The position numbers and the translations under genes are program-made. A stretch of 51,186 nt of DNA from positions 1 to 51,186 of the forward strand of contig CACJVQ010000007.1 in NCBI GenBank assembly GCA_902596915.1, written 5' to 3'. This stretch comes from an uncultured Pelagibacteraceae bacterium. GTDB taxonomy: Bacteria; Pseudomonadota; Alphaproteobacteria; Pelagibacterales; Pelagibacteraceae. The notes under the pieces are model-generated. The model was not told the DNA's origin, did no database searches, and was given only the letters and a program-made list of their open reading frames with translations. Numbering within the stretch: position 1 is the first letter of the stretch; each line of letters opens with the position of its first letter. Below are positions 1 to 8,215 of this stretch, piece after piece.

Positions 1-114
<114 letters not shown>

Positions 115-117
115 ATT

Positions 118-594
118 ATGGAAAAAGAACCAATCACAGTTCGAGGTTTAGAAAAATTAAAAGAAGAATTAATTTTCTTAAAAGAGAAGAAAAGACCTGA
201 GATAGTTGCAGCCATTGCTGAAGCAAGATCACATGGAGATCTTAAAGAAAATGCCGAATATCATGCTGCAAAAGAGCAACAATCTCATAATGAAGGACGA
301 GTTCAAGAAGTTGAGGATATTATAGCTAGAGCAAACGTTATTGATGTTTCTAAATTAGATAACGATGGAAAAGTTATATTTGGTTCAACAATAATGCTGC
401 AAAATTTAGATACTGATGAAAGTGTGAAATATAAGATTGTTGGAAAAGATGAGGCAGATTTAAAAGAAAAACTAATATATTTTAAATCGCCAATTGGTAT
501 GGGTCTGATTGGTAAAAATAAAGGTGATTTAGTTGAAATTAAAACTCCTGCAGGCGTAAAAAATTTTGAGATAAAAGACGTTAAATATATTTAA
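118..594 (+). CDS. greA: Transcription elongation factor GreA
   Basis: GreA binds the RNA polymerase secondary channel and stimulates cleavage of backtracked RNA. The 158-residue length is normal for the family. Residues 8-75 form the N-terminal coiled-coil finger, with the conserved [14 protein letters not shown] stretch at about 40-53; Asp41 and Glu44 are the acidic tip residues that hold the catalytic magnesium. The rest is the FKBP-like domain with the usual IGKNKGD turn near the end. The ATG sits 3 bases after the hemF stop and has no obvious Shine-Dalgarno sequence. Its TAA stop overlaps the stop of the convergent CCA-enzyme gene within a single TTAA at 591-594. Confidence 0.97.
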   Translation: MEKEPITVRGLEKLKEELIFLKEKKRPEIVAAIAEARSHGDLKENAEYHAAKEQQSHNEGRVQEVEDIIARANVIDVSKLDNDGKVIFGSTIMLQNLDTDESVKYKIVGKDEADLKEKLIYFKSPIGMGLIGKNKGDLVEIKTPAGVKNFEIKDVKYI

Positions 595-1865
595 TTATTT
601 AATACGTTATCAATTTCTTTATTACTTAATTTAAAGCCGTTATTTAACCACAAGTCCTCGAGTAATCTAATTTTTTGTCCAAATTCTTTACCTTCTTTTA
701 AATTATATTTTTCAAGTAAATCTTGAGCTTTTAATGGAAAAATAGGTTTCTCAAACTGTTCGAAATATTTTTTTAATTCAATTAGTTTTTTTGGCACTGT
801 CTTAGAGTTAAAAATTTTTAAATCTAATAAATCAATAACATATGATTTATTATAAAAATAAAAAATTCTTTGAAGATTTTTCTTATTAAAGTAATCTTTT
901 TCAGAGAAAAATTCATAATTTTCAATAAGAAACTTTACTCTTTTTTTATCTTCATTTGATAAATTATACTTAAATAAGAAATAATTAGCATTATCAGTTT
1001 CATCTATAATTAAGTAGGAAATTAAAAAAATAATTTTTTTTTTATTAAATATATTTTTTGAGTATTCATTTATTTTTTCTAAATTATTAAGATTAACAAG
1101 CTGGGGAAAAATTGTTGTTAAAATTTCTAAAGAAAAAGAATCTTTTGGTAATTGCAAAAAATTTTTTGATAAAATAATTTTTTTTAATTCGCTCATTAAT
1201 CTTTCTTTTGAAAGATTACCTACACCAGCAATATTTTGCTTAATTGATTTTTTAACTGATGACTTATGGGTGTGATTACTATAATTTATAAAGAATCTAA
1301 TATATCTCAAAATTCTTAAATAATCTTCCTGAATTCTTTTATCTGCATTACCTATAAATATTACTCTACCTTCTTCTAAATGTTTGACGCCTCCATTGGG
1401 ATCAAACAAATTACCATCTTGATCCGCATAAATAGAATTAATAGTGAAATCTCTTCTTGATGAGTCCTTCAACCAGTCCGTTGTATATTTAACATTGGCA
1501 TGTCTTCCGTCGGTGTCTATATCTTCTCTTAATGATGTAATTTCAAAATTTTTTTGCCCTATATTTGCGGTAATGGTTCCATGTTTTATGCCTGTTTCAA
1601 AGAACTTGATGCTGTTTGATTGCAAACATTCTTTAACTTGGTTTGGGTTTAAATTTACGGCTAAATCAATGTCATCCACATGCTCTTGATTTAATATTTT
1701 TCTTACACAACCTCCTACATATCTAATTTCACTTGTGTCATTAAAGTTTGATATCGCTTCAAAAAGTTTTGAAATTTCAGTATTTTTATAAATGTTTAAA
1801 AAAGAGCTATCTTTGGGAGTAAGTTTTTTGTTTGTTTTAAAGATTTTTTTAAAAAAATTGTACAT
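591..1865 (-). CDS. cca: CCA tRNA nucleotidyltransferase / poly(A) polymerase family
   Basis: A class II nucleotidyltransferase of 424 residues that adds or repairs the 3' CCA of tRNAs. The GGCVR nucleotide-binding motif is at 51-55, the catalytic pair Asp65 and Asp67 lies in [16 protein letters not shown] is at 137-146 and the [15 protein letters not shown] helix at about 177-191. These define the head and neck of the family; the C-terminal part is poorly conserved and lysine-rich. The usual Asp after GGxVR is Lys here. The ATG at 1863-1865 lies only 3 bases after the encoded CCA of tRNA-Gln, so the two must share a transcript unless there is a promoter inside the tRNA. A poly(A) polymerase role cannot be excluded from sequence, but the length and context favour CCA addition. 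Confidence 0.9.
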   Translation of the reverse strand: MYNFFKKIFKTNKKLTPKDSSFLNIYKNTEISKLFEAISNFNDTSEIRYVGGCVRKILNQEHVDDIDLAVNLNPNQVKECLQSNSIKFFETGIKHGTITANIGQKNFEITSLREDIDTDGRHANVKYTTDWLKDSSRRDFTINSIYADQDGNLFDPNGGVKHLEEGRVIFIGNADKRIQEDYLRILRYIRFFINYSNHTHKSSVKKSIKQNIAGVGNLSKERLMSELKKIILSKNFLQLPKDSFSLEILTTIFPQLVNLNNLEKINEYSKNIFNKKKIIFLISYLIIDETDNANYFLFKYNLSNEDKKRVKFLIENYEFFSEKDYFNKKNLQRIFYFYNKSYVIDLLDLKIFNSKTVPKKLIELKKYFEQFEKPIFPLKAQDLLEKYNLKEGKEFGQKIRLLEDLWLNNGFKLSNKEIDNVLNN

Positions 1866-1868
1866 AAT

Positions 1869-1942
1869 TGGCTGGGGTGCTAGGATTCGAACCTAGGATG
1901 GCGGTACCAAAAACCGCTGCCTTACCACTTGGCTACACCCCA
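1869..1942 (-). tRNA. tRNA-Gln (anticodon TTG)
   Basis: Read on the minus strand, the 74-base sequence folds as a complete cloverleaf. The acceptor stem is TGGGGTG/CACCCCA with the U1-A72 pair typical of bacterial tRNA-Gln. The D arm is GCC/GGC, the anticodon stem GCGGT/ACCGC with loop TTTTGGT (anticodon TTG, reads CAA), and the T arm CTAGG-TTCGAAT-CCTAG. The discriminator is G and the CCA is encoded in the DNA. Its 3' end is 3 bases from the start codon of the CCA-adding enzyme. Confidence 0.98.
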
Positions 1943-1974
1943 AAATTAATTTCATATATCACAAAAAAAAAGCT

Positions 1975-2823
1975 TTATATAGTTTTTGATAAATTACACC
2001 AATAGTTTTTATAATTTTTTCTTAATAATTTCTTTGCATTTAGTGCGGCTTTTTTGGACTTAAAATACCCAACGATTGTCGAACCAGATCCTGTCATTCT
2101 TACATATGAATTTTTATCAATATTTAAAAAATAATCTCTAAGTTTACGAAGTCTAGGATATTTTTTTGTAGATATGCTCTCTAAATCATTTTTTAACTTT
2201 GACATTAAATTAAAGTCAATATTTTTTGACCTAATTTTTGATAATTGTGGTTTTGAATAATATCTAACTCGGTTAAAAATACTTTTTGTTGAACAGCCAA
2301 AATTTGGCTTAACCATTAAAGTAAACATTTTTAAATTTTTTTTAATTTTTGTAGTTTTTTTTTTATAAGAAATAATTAAATTTTTTTGATCAATACCTAA
2401 AATTACATCTGACCCTATATTAGAACATAAATCATATCTCTCTTTTAATGTTAAATTAATTTTATTTTTTTTTTCAAAGTAATTTATTAGAGAAGCCGCA
2501 TTCATTGATCCTCCACCAAGTCCAGCTTTTTGAGGAATATTTTTTTTTATTAATATTGAATATTTGTGATTTTTTAATTTTTTTTTTTTATCCAAAATAT
2601 TTAACAAATTACTAACAGTATTTACTTTTGGAACTTTATTAGAAAAATGTCCTGAAAATTTTACTATATGATTTTTATTATTTGTTCTTTTTATTAAAAT
2701 TTGATCATGTAACTCAACAAAAGCAACTAGAGTTTCTAAATTATGAATTTTTGATTTTCTTTTTCCTAGCACGTTCAGAGATAAATTAACTTTTGCGTGT
2801 GATTTAATTTTTTCAAATCTCAT
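1975..2823 (-). CDS. ispE: 4-diphosphocytidyl-2-C-methyl-D-erythritol kinase IspE
   Basis: IspE phosphorylates CDP-methylerythritol in the non-mevalonate (MEP) route to isopentenyl diphosphate, using ATP. This is a GHMP-family kinase: the phosphate-binding loop PQKAGLGGGSMNAA is at 97-110, preceded by the N-terminal KVNLSLNVLGKR motif (Lys11) and followed by the GSDV motif (Asp139); the MTGSGST motif is near the C-terminus. The length of 282 residues is normal. It starts 3 bases upstream of the TPR-protein stop on the other side (2827), so ispE is probably the second gene of that minus-strand unit, with tRNA-Gln and cca further downstream. IspH, the last enzyme of the same pathway, is at 19645-20595. 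Confidence 0.95.
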   Translation of the reverse strand: MRFEKIKSHAKVNLSLNVLGKRKSKIHNLETLVAFVELHDQILIKRTNNKNHIVKFSGHFSNKVPKVNTVSNLLNILDKKKKLKNHKYSILIKKNIPQKAGLGGGSMNAASLINYFEKKNKINLTLKERYDLCSNIGSDVILGIDQKNLIISYKKKTTKIKKNLKMFTLMVKPNFGCSTKSIFNRVRYYSKPQLSKIRSKNIDFNLMSKLKNDLESISTKKYPRLRKLRDYFLNIDKNSYVRMTGSGSTIVGYFKSKKAALNAKKLLRKNYKNYWCNLSKTI

Positions 2824-2826
2824 TAA

Positions 2827-4500
2827 TTATGATTTTTCTAAGCCTTCTAATAACTTAGATTTTATTTTTGATTTCATTTTATCTTCCGTTTCCTCGAGCT
2901 CTAAAACAGCCCGCCAATAATAGTTTGCTTGTAGTTTTTTATTTAGTCTCCAAAGAACATCGCCATAATGATCATTAACAATTGGATCGTCTGGCATAAG
3001 CTGCAAGGCTCTTTTTAAATATTTTTCAGCATTGATATAATCACCAATCAAATAATATCCCCAACCAACAGAGTCTGTTATATACGGATCGTCCTCTTTT
3101 TGTTTGTAGGCTGACTGTATCATTTCTATTGCTTCATCTATTTTGTAGTTTCTTTCTAGCCAACTATAAGCAAGATAATTCATAGTATATGGCTCATTTG
3201 GATATATTTTTAAACTCTCCAACATATCTTTGTCCGCTTTTTCATAATTTCCCATCCTTTCATAGCTGCTACCTCTTCTGTATAGAATTCTGGAGAGTGC
3301 ATAAGAATTCTTTTCAACTTTTTTCATTAATTTGGTGTAATATTCGATAGCAATTTCATAATTTTCAAACCCTTTATTAATGTTTGCATAATCATAAAGG
3401 ATTTTTAAAGTTGGAGACTTTATAGAATTGAAATGCTTCTTAATATAAATTGCAGCTTCTTCTTCTGAATTATCCTCAGATAGTATTCTCCCAATCTTTT
3501 TTGTTTTATACCAAAAGTATAATTTATCTTTTTTTTTGAAATCTTCTAAAATTTTATTAGCTTGGTAATTATTCTTATTTAAATAATAATTTTCAGCAAG
3601 CAAAGTTCGATTGAAATAAAATTTAGGATTTAAGTATTCTGATATTCTTAAATAAAAATTTGACTGATCAAAAATATTTTGCGTGGAAAATAAATTAGAT
3701 ACCAAATAAAAAATCTCAGCCAAAATATCATTTTCATTTTTACAAGAGAAATGAGTTTTAAATTTTTTATAATCTTCATTATCAATCCAATCTTTGATTT
3801 GATGTAATAATATACTATCTCCTAAAGGTTCAATTCTTTTTGATACTTCATTTACTTTTTTAAGTTCTTTATTCTCAATGAGATTTGCAAAATAAAAATA
3901 CATATATCTCGAATAATCTCCATCAGAACTATTTAATAACCTTTCAAAATATGAATTTGTTTTTTGTGAGTTTAAATAACAATTCTGAAAAGCAGTTGAA
4001 ATTAAACTTAACGATCCATATTTATTATCTTCAATAGCCTCTTTTTTAATAAACAGATAATTAAAATCTTTCAAAATTTTGTAAATTACGTATTCGTAAG
4101 TTCCATCATCTTTGTCCATTTGAAATTCTTTGATTCTTTTATTGGCTTGTTTAAAATCTTTTTTCTTAAAACTATCAACTAAAAGGAGAAGGTTAAGTTC
4201 AAAGGTATTAGAATTAATATCATTTTTTGAAATTTTTATTTGGTCTATTCCTTTTTTAACTTGTCCATTTAAAACTAGTGAAAATACATACTTTTTTAAA
4301 AAATTATCATGTTTTTGAATAAGAAATTTAGATGAATTAAAATAATCAAGTGCAGCCTCATTTTTTTGATTACCTGATGAAACTAAAGCAGAAAAATAAT
4401 TAGAGAGATACTTTTGATTGAATTTATTATTCTCAGAAGTACTTGAATATGTGCTGGTTTGCAGTGCTAAAAATGATAAAATTACTAATATAAATTTCAT
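2827..4500 (-). CDS. Exported tetratricopeptide-repeat protein
   Basis: A 557-residue protein with an N-terminal signal sequence (MKFILVILSFLALQTSTYSS), so probably periplasmic or outer-membrane associated. The C-terminal third has TPR-like helical pairs, for example ANINKGFENYEIAIEYY, RGSSYERMGNYEKADKDM and GDYINAEKYLKRALQLMP, followed by NDHYGDVLWRLNKK. Such repeats mediate protein contacts; no enzymatic motif is visible. Large TPR proteins upstream of ispE are common in alphaproteobacteria, but their exact role is unknown to me. The start is ATG at 4498-4500: the frame is open upstream but only through a TTG codon, and the signal peptide fits this ATG. The start lies 10 bases from that of the divergent uracil-DNA glycosylase. 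Confidence 0.85.
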   Translation of the reverse strand: MKFILVILSFLALQTSTYSSTSENNKFNQKYLSNYFSALVSSGNQKNEAALDYFNSSKFLIQKHDNFLKKYVFSLVLNGQVKKGIDQIKISKNDINSNTFELNLLLLVDSFKKKDFKQANKRIKEFQMDKDDGTYEYVIYKILKDFNYLFIKKEAIEDNKYGSLSLISTAFQNCYLNSQKTNSYFERLLNSSDGDYSRYMYFYFANLIENKELKKVNEVSKRIEPLGDSILLHQIKDWIDNEDYKKFKTHFSCKNENDILAEIFYLVSNLFSTQNIFDQSNFYLRISEYLNPKFYFNRTLLAENYYLNKNNYQANKILEDFKKKDKLYFWYKTKKIGRILSEDNSEEEAAIYIKKHFNSIKSPTLKILYDYANINKGFENYEIAIEYYTKLMKKVEKNSYALSRILYRRGSSYERMGNYEKADKDMLESLKIYPNEPYTMNYLAYSWLERNYKIDEAIEMIQSAYKQKEDDPYITDSVGWGYYLIGDYINAEKYLKRALQLMPDDPIVNDHYGDVLWRLNKKLQANYYWRAVLELEETEDKMKSKIKSKLLEGLEKS

Positions 4501-4510
4501 ATTTAAACTT

Positions 4511-5215
4511 ATGACTTTAAATCTCAAAAATCAAAATGACATATTAAACCTTGAAAAACTTAACACAAATGAAATTGAATATACATTTAATGATAAACCA
4601 ATTAACAGACTTAAAACTAAACCACAGCTAGAAGATAAAAAAAAACTTCTTTTAGAATTAAAGAGTGAAATTGAGAATATAGATGATTGTGAACTAAAAA
4701 ATAATGCTACGCAATTAGTATTTGCTGATGGAAACAGTGCAAGTAACATAATGATAATCGGTGAAGGACCAGGCCAAAAAGAAGACGAGCAGGGGAAGCC
4801 GTTTGTCGGAGACGCTGGGCTCTTATTGAATAAAATGTTAGCAGCTATTCAAATAAAAAGAAATAATATTTATATAACAAATGTAGTTAACTATCGACCA
4901 CCAAACAATAGGAAGCCTGAGCCTTCAGAAATTAATAGATACTCAGATTTTCTTAGAAAACATATTTCGATTATTGATCCTAAAATTTTAATTCTGATGG
5001 GTAGTACTGCAATGGAGTCACTTTTTGGATCTAAGACAAAAATTTCAAAAGAAAGGGGTGTTTGGAAAGATTTAATCATTCATAATAAAACATACTTGAC
5101 AATGATCACATTTCACCCAGCATATTTATTAAGGCAAGCTGAACAAAAAAAATTTTCTTGGGCCGATTTAAAACTAATCAGGAAGAAAATTGATGAATTA
5201 AGAATATCAGTCTAA
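4511..5215 (+). CDS. Uracil-DNA glycosylase, type 4/5-like family, without Fe-S cysteines
   Basis: This enzyme removes uracil from DNA to start base-excision repair. From ATG 4511 the protein has 234 residues. Motif 1 is GEGPGQKEDEQGKPFVGDAG at 84-103 and motif 3 is FHPAYLLR at 201-208, both typical of the type 4 branch. Classical type 4 enzymes bind a 4Fe-4S cluster with four cysteines; here only Cys60 is present, and the positions usually filled by the third and fourth are Tyr128 (NYRPPNNR) and Tyr144. The cluster is therefore presumably absent. The first 50 residues are a charged extension. The frame is open upstream to 4418 over the TPR gene, but ATG 4511 is the more plausible start because it avoids that overlap. 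Confidence 0.88.
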   Translation: MTLNLKNQNDILNLEKLNTNEIEYTFNDKPINRLKTKPQLEDKKKLLLELKSEIENIDDCELKNNATQLVFADGNSASNIMIIGEGPGQKEDEQGKPFVGDAGLLLNKMLAAIQIKRNNIYITNVVNYRPPNNRKPEPSEINRYSDFLRKHISIIDPKILILMGSTAMESLFGSKTKISKERGVWKDLIIHNKTYLTMITFHPAYLLRQAEQKKFSWADLKLIRKKIDELRISV

Positions 5216-5222
5216 CTTTACG

Positions 5223-5357
5223 ATGATAGAAATACATAAAAAATATATAAATTGGTGGAGAGAAAAACTTAATCTTTCAAATTATGGATTATTATGGATT
5301 ACTTTTTTTAAAGGTTTGATAATTGGAATCCTATTATATCATTTTTTTATTACTTAA
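5223..5357 (+). CDS. Small single-pass membrane protein (44 aa)
   Basis: An ATG at 5223 opens a 44-codon frame ending in TAA at 5355-5357. The product has a basic, tryptophan-containing amphipathic start (KKYINWWREKLNLSNYG) followed by one hydrophobic segment, about residues 23-43 (LLWITFFKGLIIGILLYHFF). It fills almost exactly the gap between the glycosylase stop and rnhB, and its TAA overlaps the rnhB ATG by one base (TAATG), which suggests translational coupling. No function is known to me. The composition and exact packing argue that it is real, but a chance frame cannot be excluded. Confidence 0.6.
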   Translation: MIEIHKKYINWWREKLNLSNYGLLWITFFKGLIIGILLYHFFIT

Positions 5358-5935
5358 TGAGAAAAATTATAGCTGGAGTTGATGAGGTTGGCAGAGGAAG
5401 TTTAATTGGTCCAGTATATGCTGCAGCTGTTATTCTAAAAAAAAATATTAAAAAGAAAGAGATCAAAGACTCAAAAAAGTTAAATAAGATTGATAGAGAA
5501 AAATTAGCAAAATATATAAAAAAAAATTCTAATTGGGCAATAGGATCTGCCTCGGTTAAGGAAATAGAAAAACTTAATATTTTAAATGCTAGTTTATTAG
5601 CCATGAAGAGAGCTATAAAAAAACTAGAAGTTAAACCAAATTTAGTTCTTATTGATGGAAATAAATCACCTGAATTAAGAAATTATCTTGTTAAAACAAT
5701 AATTAAAGGAGACCAAAAAATTAAAGAAATATCAGCAGCGTCAATAATTGCAAAAGTTTCAAGAGATAAACTGATGTTCAAAATGTCAGAACGTTTTAAA
5801 AAATACAAATGGGATTTAAATGCGGGTTATGGGACTAGAGATCACATTAATGCTATTAGAAAATATGGAGTAACTAGATTTCATCGAAAAACATTCAATC
5901 CTATACACAACATATTGAGTCACAGAAAAAAATAG
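5357..5935 (+). CDS. rnhB: Ribonuclease HII
   Basis: RNase HII cuts the RNA strand of RNA-DNA hybrids and removes single ribonucleotides misincorporated in DNA. The 192-residue protein has the signature GVDEVGRGSLIGPV with catalytic Asp9 and Glu10, Asp100 in LVLIDGN, and Asp137 in IIAKVSRDKLM, so the four-acid active site is intact. The ATG overlaps the stop of the small membrane protein by one base. A type I enzyme (rnhA) is also present at 21560-21982. The gene is followed by a 75-base spacer leading to ccrM. Confidence 0.97.
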   Translation: MRKIIAGVDEVGRGSLIGPVYAAAVILKKNIKKKEIKDSKKLNKIDREKLAKYIKKNSNWAIGSASVKEIEKLNILNASLLAMKRAIKKLEVKPNLVLIDGNKSPELRNYLVKTIIKGDQKIKEISAASIIAKVSRDKLMFKMSERFKKYKWDLNAGYGTRDHINAIRKYGVTRFHRKTFNPIHNILSHRKK

Positions 5936-6010
5936 TAACAAGTAGATTCAAAATAATTCAATCTCAGGTTGACTGAGACTCTACTCTGGAGTCTAATTAA
6001 TAATTAAAAA
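5936..6010. promoter_or_regulatory. ccrM leader with three GANTC sites and paired hairpins
   Basis: The 75-base spacer before ccrM contains three GANTC sequences: GATTC at 5945-5949, GACTC at 5977-5981 and GAGTC at 5989-5993. The last two form the arms of an inverted repeat, AGACTC (5976-5981) and GAGTCT (5989-5994), with a 7-base loop. A second short hairpin, CTCAG/CTGAG, lies just before it. GANTC is the target of the enzyme encoded downstream, and in Caulobacter the ccrM promoter region carries such sites. Autoregulation by methylation is an inference. Confidence 0.5.
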
Positions 6011-7084
6011 ATGAGTAATCAAACTTTAAAAAACAAAATTATTAATGGAGATAGTTTAAAGGAATTAAAAAAAATTCCGGATGAAACTTTTGATCTTATT
6101 TTTGCTGATCCCCCTTACAACCTTCAATTAAAAAAAGAATTAAGTAGACCAGATACATCTAAAGTAGATGCTGTGGACGATAAATGGGATCAATTTGAAA
6201 GTTTTAAAAGTTATGATGAATTTACTTTTGATTGGTTAAAAGAATGTAAGAGAATTTTAAAAAAGAATGGATCGATTTGGGTAATAGGTAGTTATCACAA
6301 TATTTTTAGAGTGGGTGCTACAATCCAAGATTTAGGTTTTTGGATACTAAACGATGTAATTTGGAATAAAAATAATCCAATGCCAAATTTTAGGGGAACA
6401 AGGTTTACTAACGCACATGAAACACTTATTTGGGCATCAAAAAGTGAGGGGTCGAAATACACTTTCAATTATCAATCATTAAAATGCTTGAATGATGACC
6501 TCCAAATGAGATCTACATGGAACCTTCCAATCTGTAATGGCAAAGAAAGATTAAAAAACAATGGAAAAAAAGTCCATTCTACTCAAAAACCAGAAGCGTT
6601 ACTCCATAGAATAATATTAGCCTCATCAAATAAAAATGATTTTATTTTAGATCCATTTTTAGGATCAGGTACCACGGCTGTTGTTTCTAAAAAATTAGGT
6701 AGAAAATATTTTGGAATTGAAAAGGAAAAAAATTATTTTGATGCTACAAGAAAAAGATTAGACAATACAGATATTATAAAAGATGAATATCTAGATACAC
6801 TTCAAAATAATAGATCAAAACCAAGAATTCCTTTTGGATCATTAGTTGAAATGGGCTTAATTAAACCTGGAACAGAAATTTATGATCAAAAGAAAAAAGT
6901 AAATGCTAAAATTATGGTGGATGGAAGTATCAAATATCAACAATCAGAGGGTTCAATCCATAAAGTTGCAGCAAAAATTATTGGTGCAGAAAGTTGTAAC
7001 GGGTGGACATTTTGGCATTATAAATCTGGAAATTCTTTAAAGCCAATTGATGATTTGAGACAAAGATTAAGGCCTGGAAATTAA
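6011..7084 (+). CDS. ccrM: CcrM, cell-cycle-regulated adenine methyltransferase (GANTC)
   Basis: An N6-adenine DNA methyltransferase of 357 residues. The catalytic motif DPPYNLQL is at 33-40 and the AdoMet-binding DPFLGSGTT is at 214-222; this motif IV-before-motif I order is the beta class. The segments SKVDAVDDKWDQFESF, VIGSYHNIFRVGA and NPMPNFRGTRFTNAHETLIW are near-identical to alphaproteobacterial CcrM proteins as I recall them. A C-terminal domain of about 90 residues (from FGSLVEMGLIKPG) matches the CcrM-type DNA-binding tail. It has no adjacent restriction enzyme, as expected for an orphan epigenetic regulator. Its TAA overlaps the stop of the convergent monooxygenase in a shared TTAA at 7081-7084. 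Confidence 0.96.
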   Translation: MSNQTLKNKIINGDSLKELKKIPDETFDLIFADPPYNLQLKKELSRPDTSKVDAVDDKWDQFESFKSYDEFTFDWLKECKRILKKNGSIWVIGSYHNIFRVGATIQDLGFWILNDVIWNKNNPMPNFRGTRFTNAHETLIWASKSEGSKYTFNYQSLKCLNDDLQMRSTWNLPICNGKERLKNNGKKVHSTQKPEALLHRIILASSNKNDFILDPFLGSGTTAVVSKKLGRKYFGIEKEKNYFDATRKRLDNTDIIKDEYLDTLQNNRSKPRIPFGSLVEMGLIKPGTEIYDQKKKVNAKIMVDGSIKYQQSEGSIHKVAAKIIGAESCNGWTFWHYKSGNSLKPIDDLRQRLRPGN

Positions 7085-8211
7085 GCTCTGTAAATTTTAC
7101 CCAAATAATTTTCAAGAAATTTTTTATTTTTTGAGAGATATTTCAAAATTTTATTTCTAATAAAAATATTGATGGGATTTGATAAGTGAAATGTAAAATG
7201 GTTTAATTTTGATTTATTATTTATAGAAGAAATACTGCGAATCCTTTCTTGATAGAATTCACTAGTACCACTCAAAATACTTTTAAATATATCGTTTGCA
7301 GTTTCAATACTTTGGGAAGCTCCTTGAGCAAATGATGGAGGGAATGTAAATAAAGCATCGCCTGACAAAAATATATTTTTTTTATTTAGACTTGGAAATT
7401 CGCTGCTAACGTGAACAGGAAATGATTTCAATTCACTTAAATTTTTTGAGCTTATTTGCGATGTTTTTTGTAAACCTGATACTAACGATACTAAAAATTC
7501 TTCAGATTTGAATAAATCATGATTTTGCAATTCATCTGAGGATAATTTTTTTTTTATAATAGCTACAAAATTGTATTCATTATTTTGATTTACTGGGTAG
7601 ATCACATAGTGACTATTTGATCCCATATATATTGAAATATCACTACCATAATCACCATTTAATTTACCTCGCAGTGCAACATTAAGATTATATTTTGGAT
7701 ATATGCTTTCATTAAAAATTAGTGACCTCGTTTTTGAAAAAATACCGTCCGAAATAATTAAGTAATCGAATTCTTCATTTTTATTATCTCCAAAAGAAAT
7801 TCTGATGCCATTAGAATTATCTACTTTTGTTATATTTGAATTAAATTTTATTTTTTCTTGTGGGATGTTTTGAAATAAGAATTTTAATAATGTTGATCTT
7901 TTTAAGGTAGTGTATCGATTTAATGAATCATTAAATTGTGTAAGGTCTATATCGCAAATTTTTTTGGAATTATTTGCTTGTATGAAATTCACTTTTGACG
8001 GAAAGCTAACTTCAGATGCAGGTAGATTTTTAAATCCTATACTATTTAATAATTTTATACTATTTACTGATAATTGAATTCCATAACCTTCGAGGAAATT
8101 ATAATTATTTTTTTTTTCAAATATTTTATATTCAAAATCTTTTTTATTATTTAAAAGATTTGCAAAGTATAAGCCTGATATCCCTCCACCAATAATCGCA
8201 ATTTTTTTCAT
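7081..8211 (-). CDS. FAD-dependent aromatic-ring monooxygenase (UbiH/salicylate hydroxylase-like)
   Basis: A 376-residue flavoprotein. The N-terminal dinucleotide-binding fold has GGGISGLYFANLL at 8-20 followed by the acidic strand end FEKK, and the second FAD motif is SGDALFTFPPSFAQGASQSIETA in the C-terminal half, as in group A flavoprotein hydroxylases. Members act on phenols, ubiquinone precursors or other aromatics using NAD(P)H and oxygen. The sequence does not fix the substrate. A ubiquinone-pathway hydroxylase is possible, but the neighbours (ccrM and mutY) give no support. The start is 4 bases from the mutY stop, so the two are in one minus-strand unit. Its stop shares TTAA with ccrM. 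Confidence 0.8.
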   Translation of the reverse strand: MKKIAIIGGGISGLYFANLLNNKKDFEYKIFEKKNNYNFLEGYGIQLSVNSIKLLNSIGFKNLPASEVSFPSKVNFIQANNSKKICDIDLTQFNDSLNRYTTLKRSTLLKFLFQNIPQEKIKFNSNITKVDNSNGIRISFGDNKNEEFDYLIISDGIFSKTRSLIFNESIYPKYNLNVALRGKLNGDYGSDISIYMGSNSHYVIYPVNQNNEYNFVAIIKKKLSSDELQNHDLFKSEEFLVSLVSGLQKTSQISSKNLSELKSFPVHVSSEFPSLNKKNIFLSGDALFTFPPSFAQGASQSIETANDIFKSILSGTSEFYQERIRSISSINNKSKLNHFTFHLSNPINIFIRNKILKYLSKNKKFLENYLGKIYRA

Positions 8212-8215
8212 TAAT

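Noticed and set aside
4501-4527. Longer N-terminus for the TPR protein
   Set aside because: The extension starts at TTG and would place a polar stretch ahead of a good signal peptide beginning at ATG 4500.
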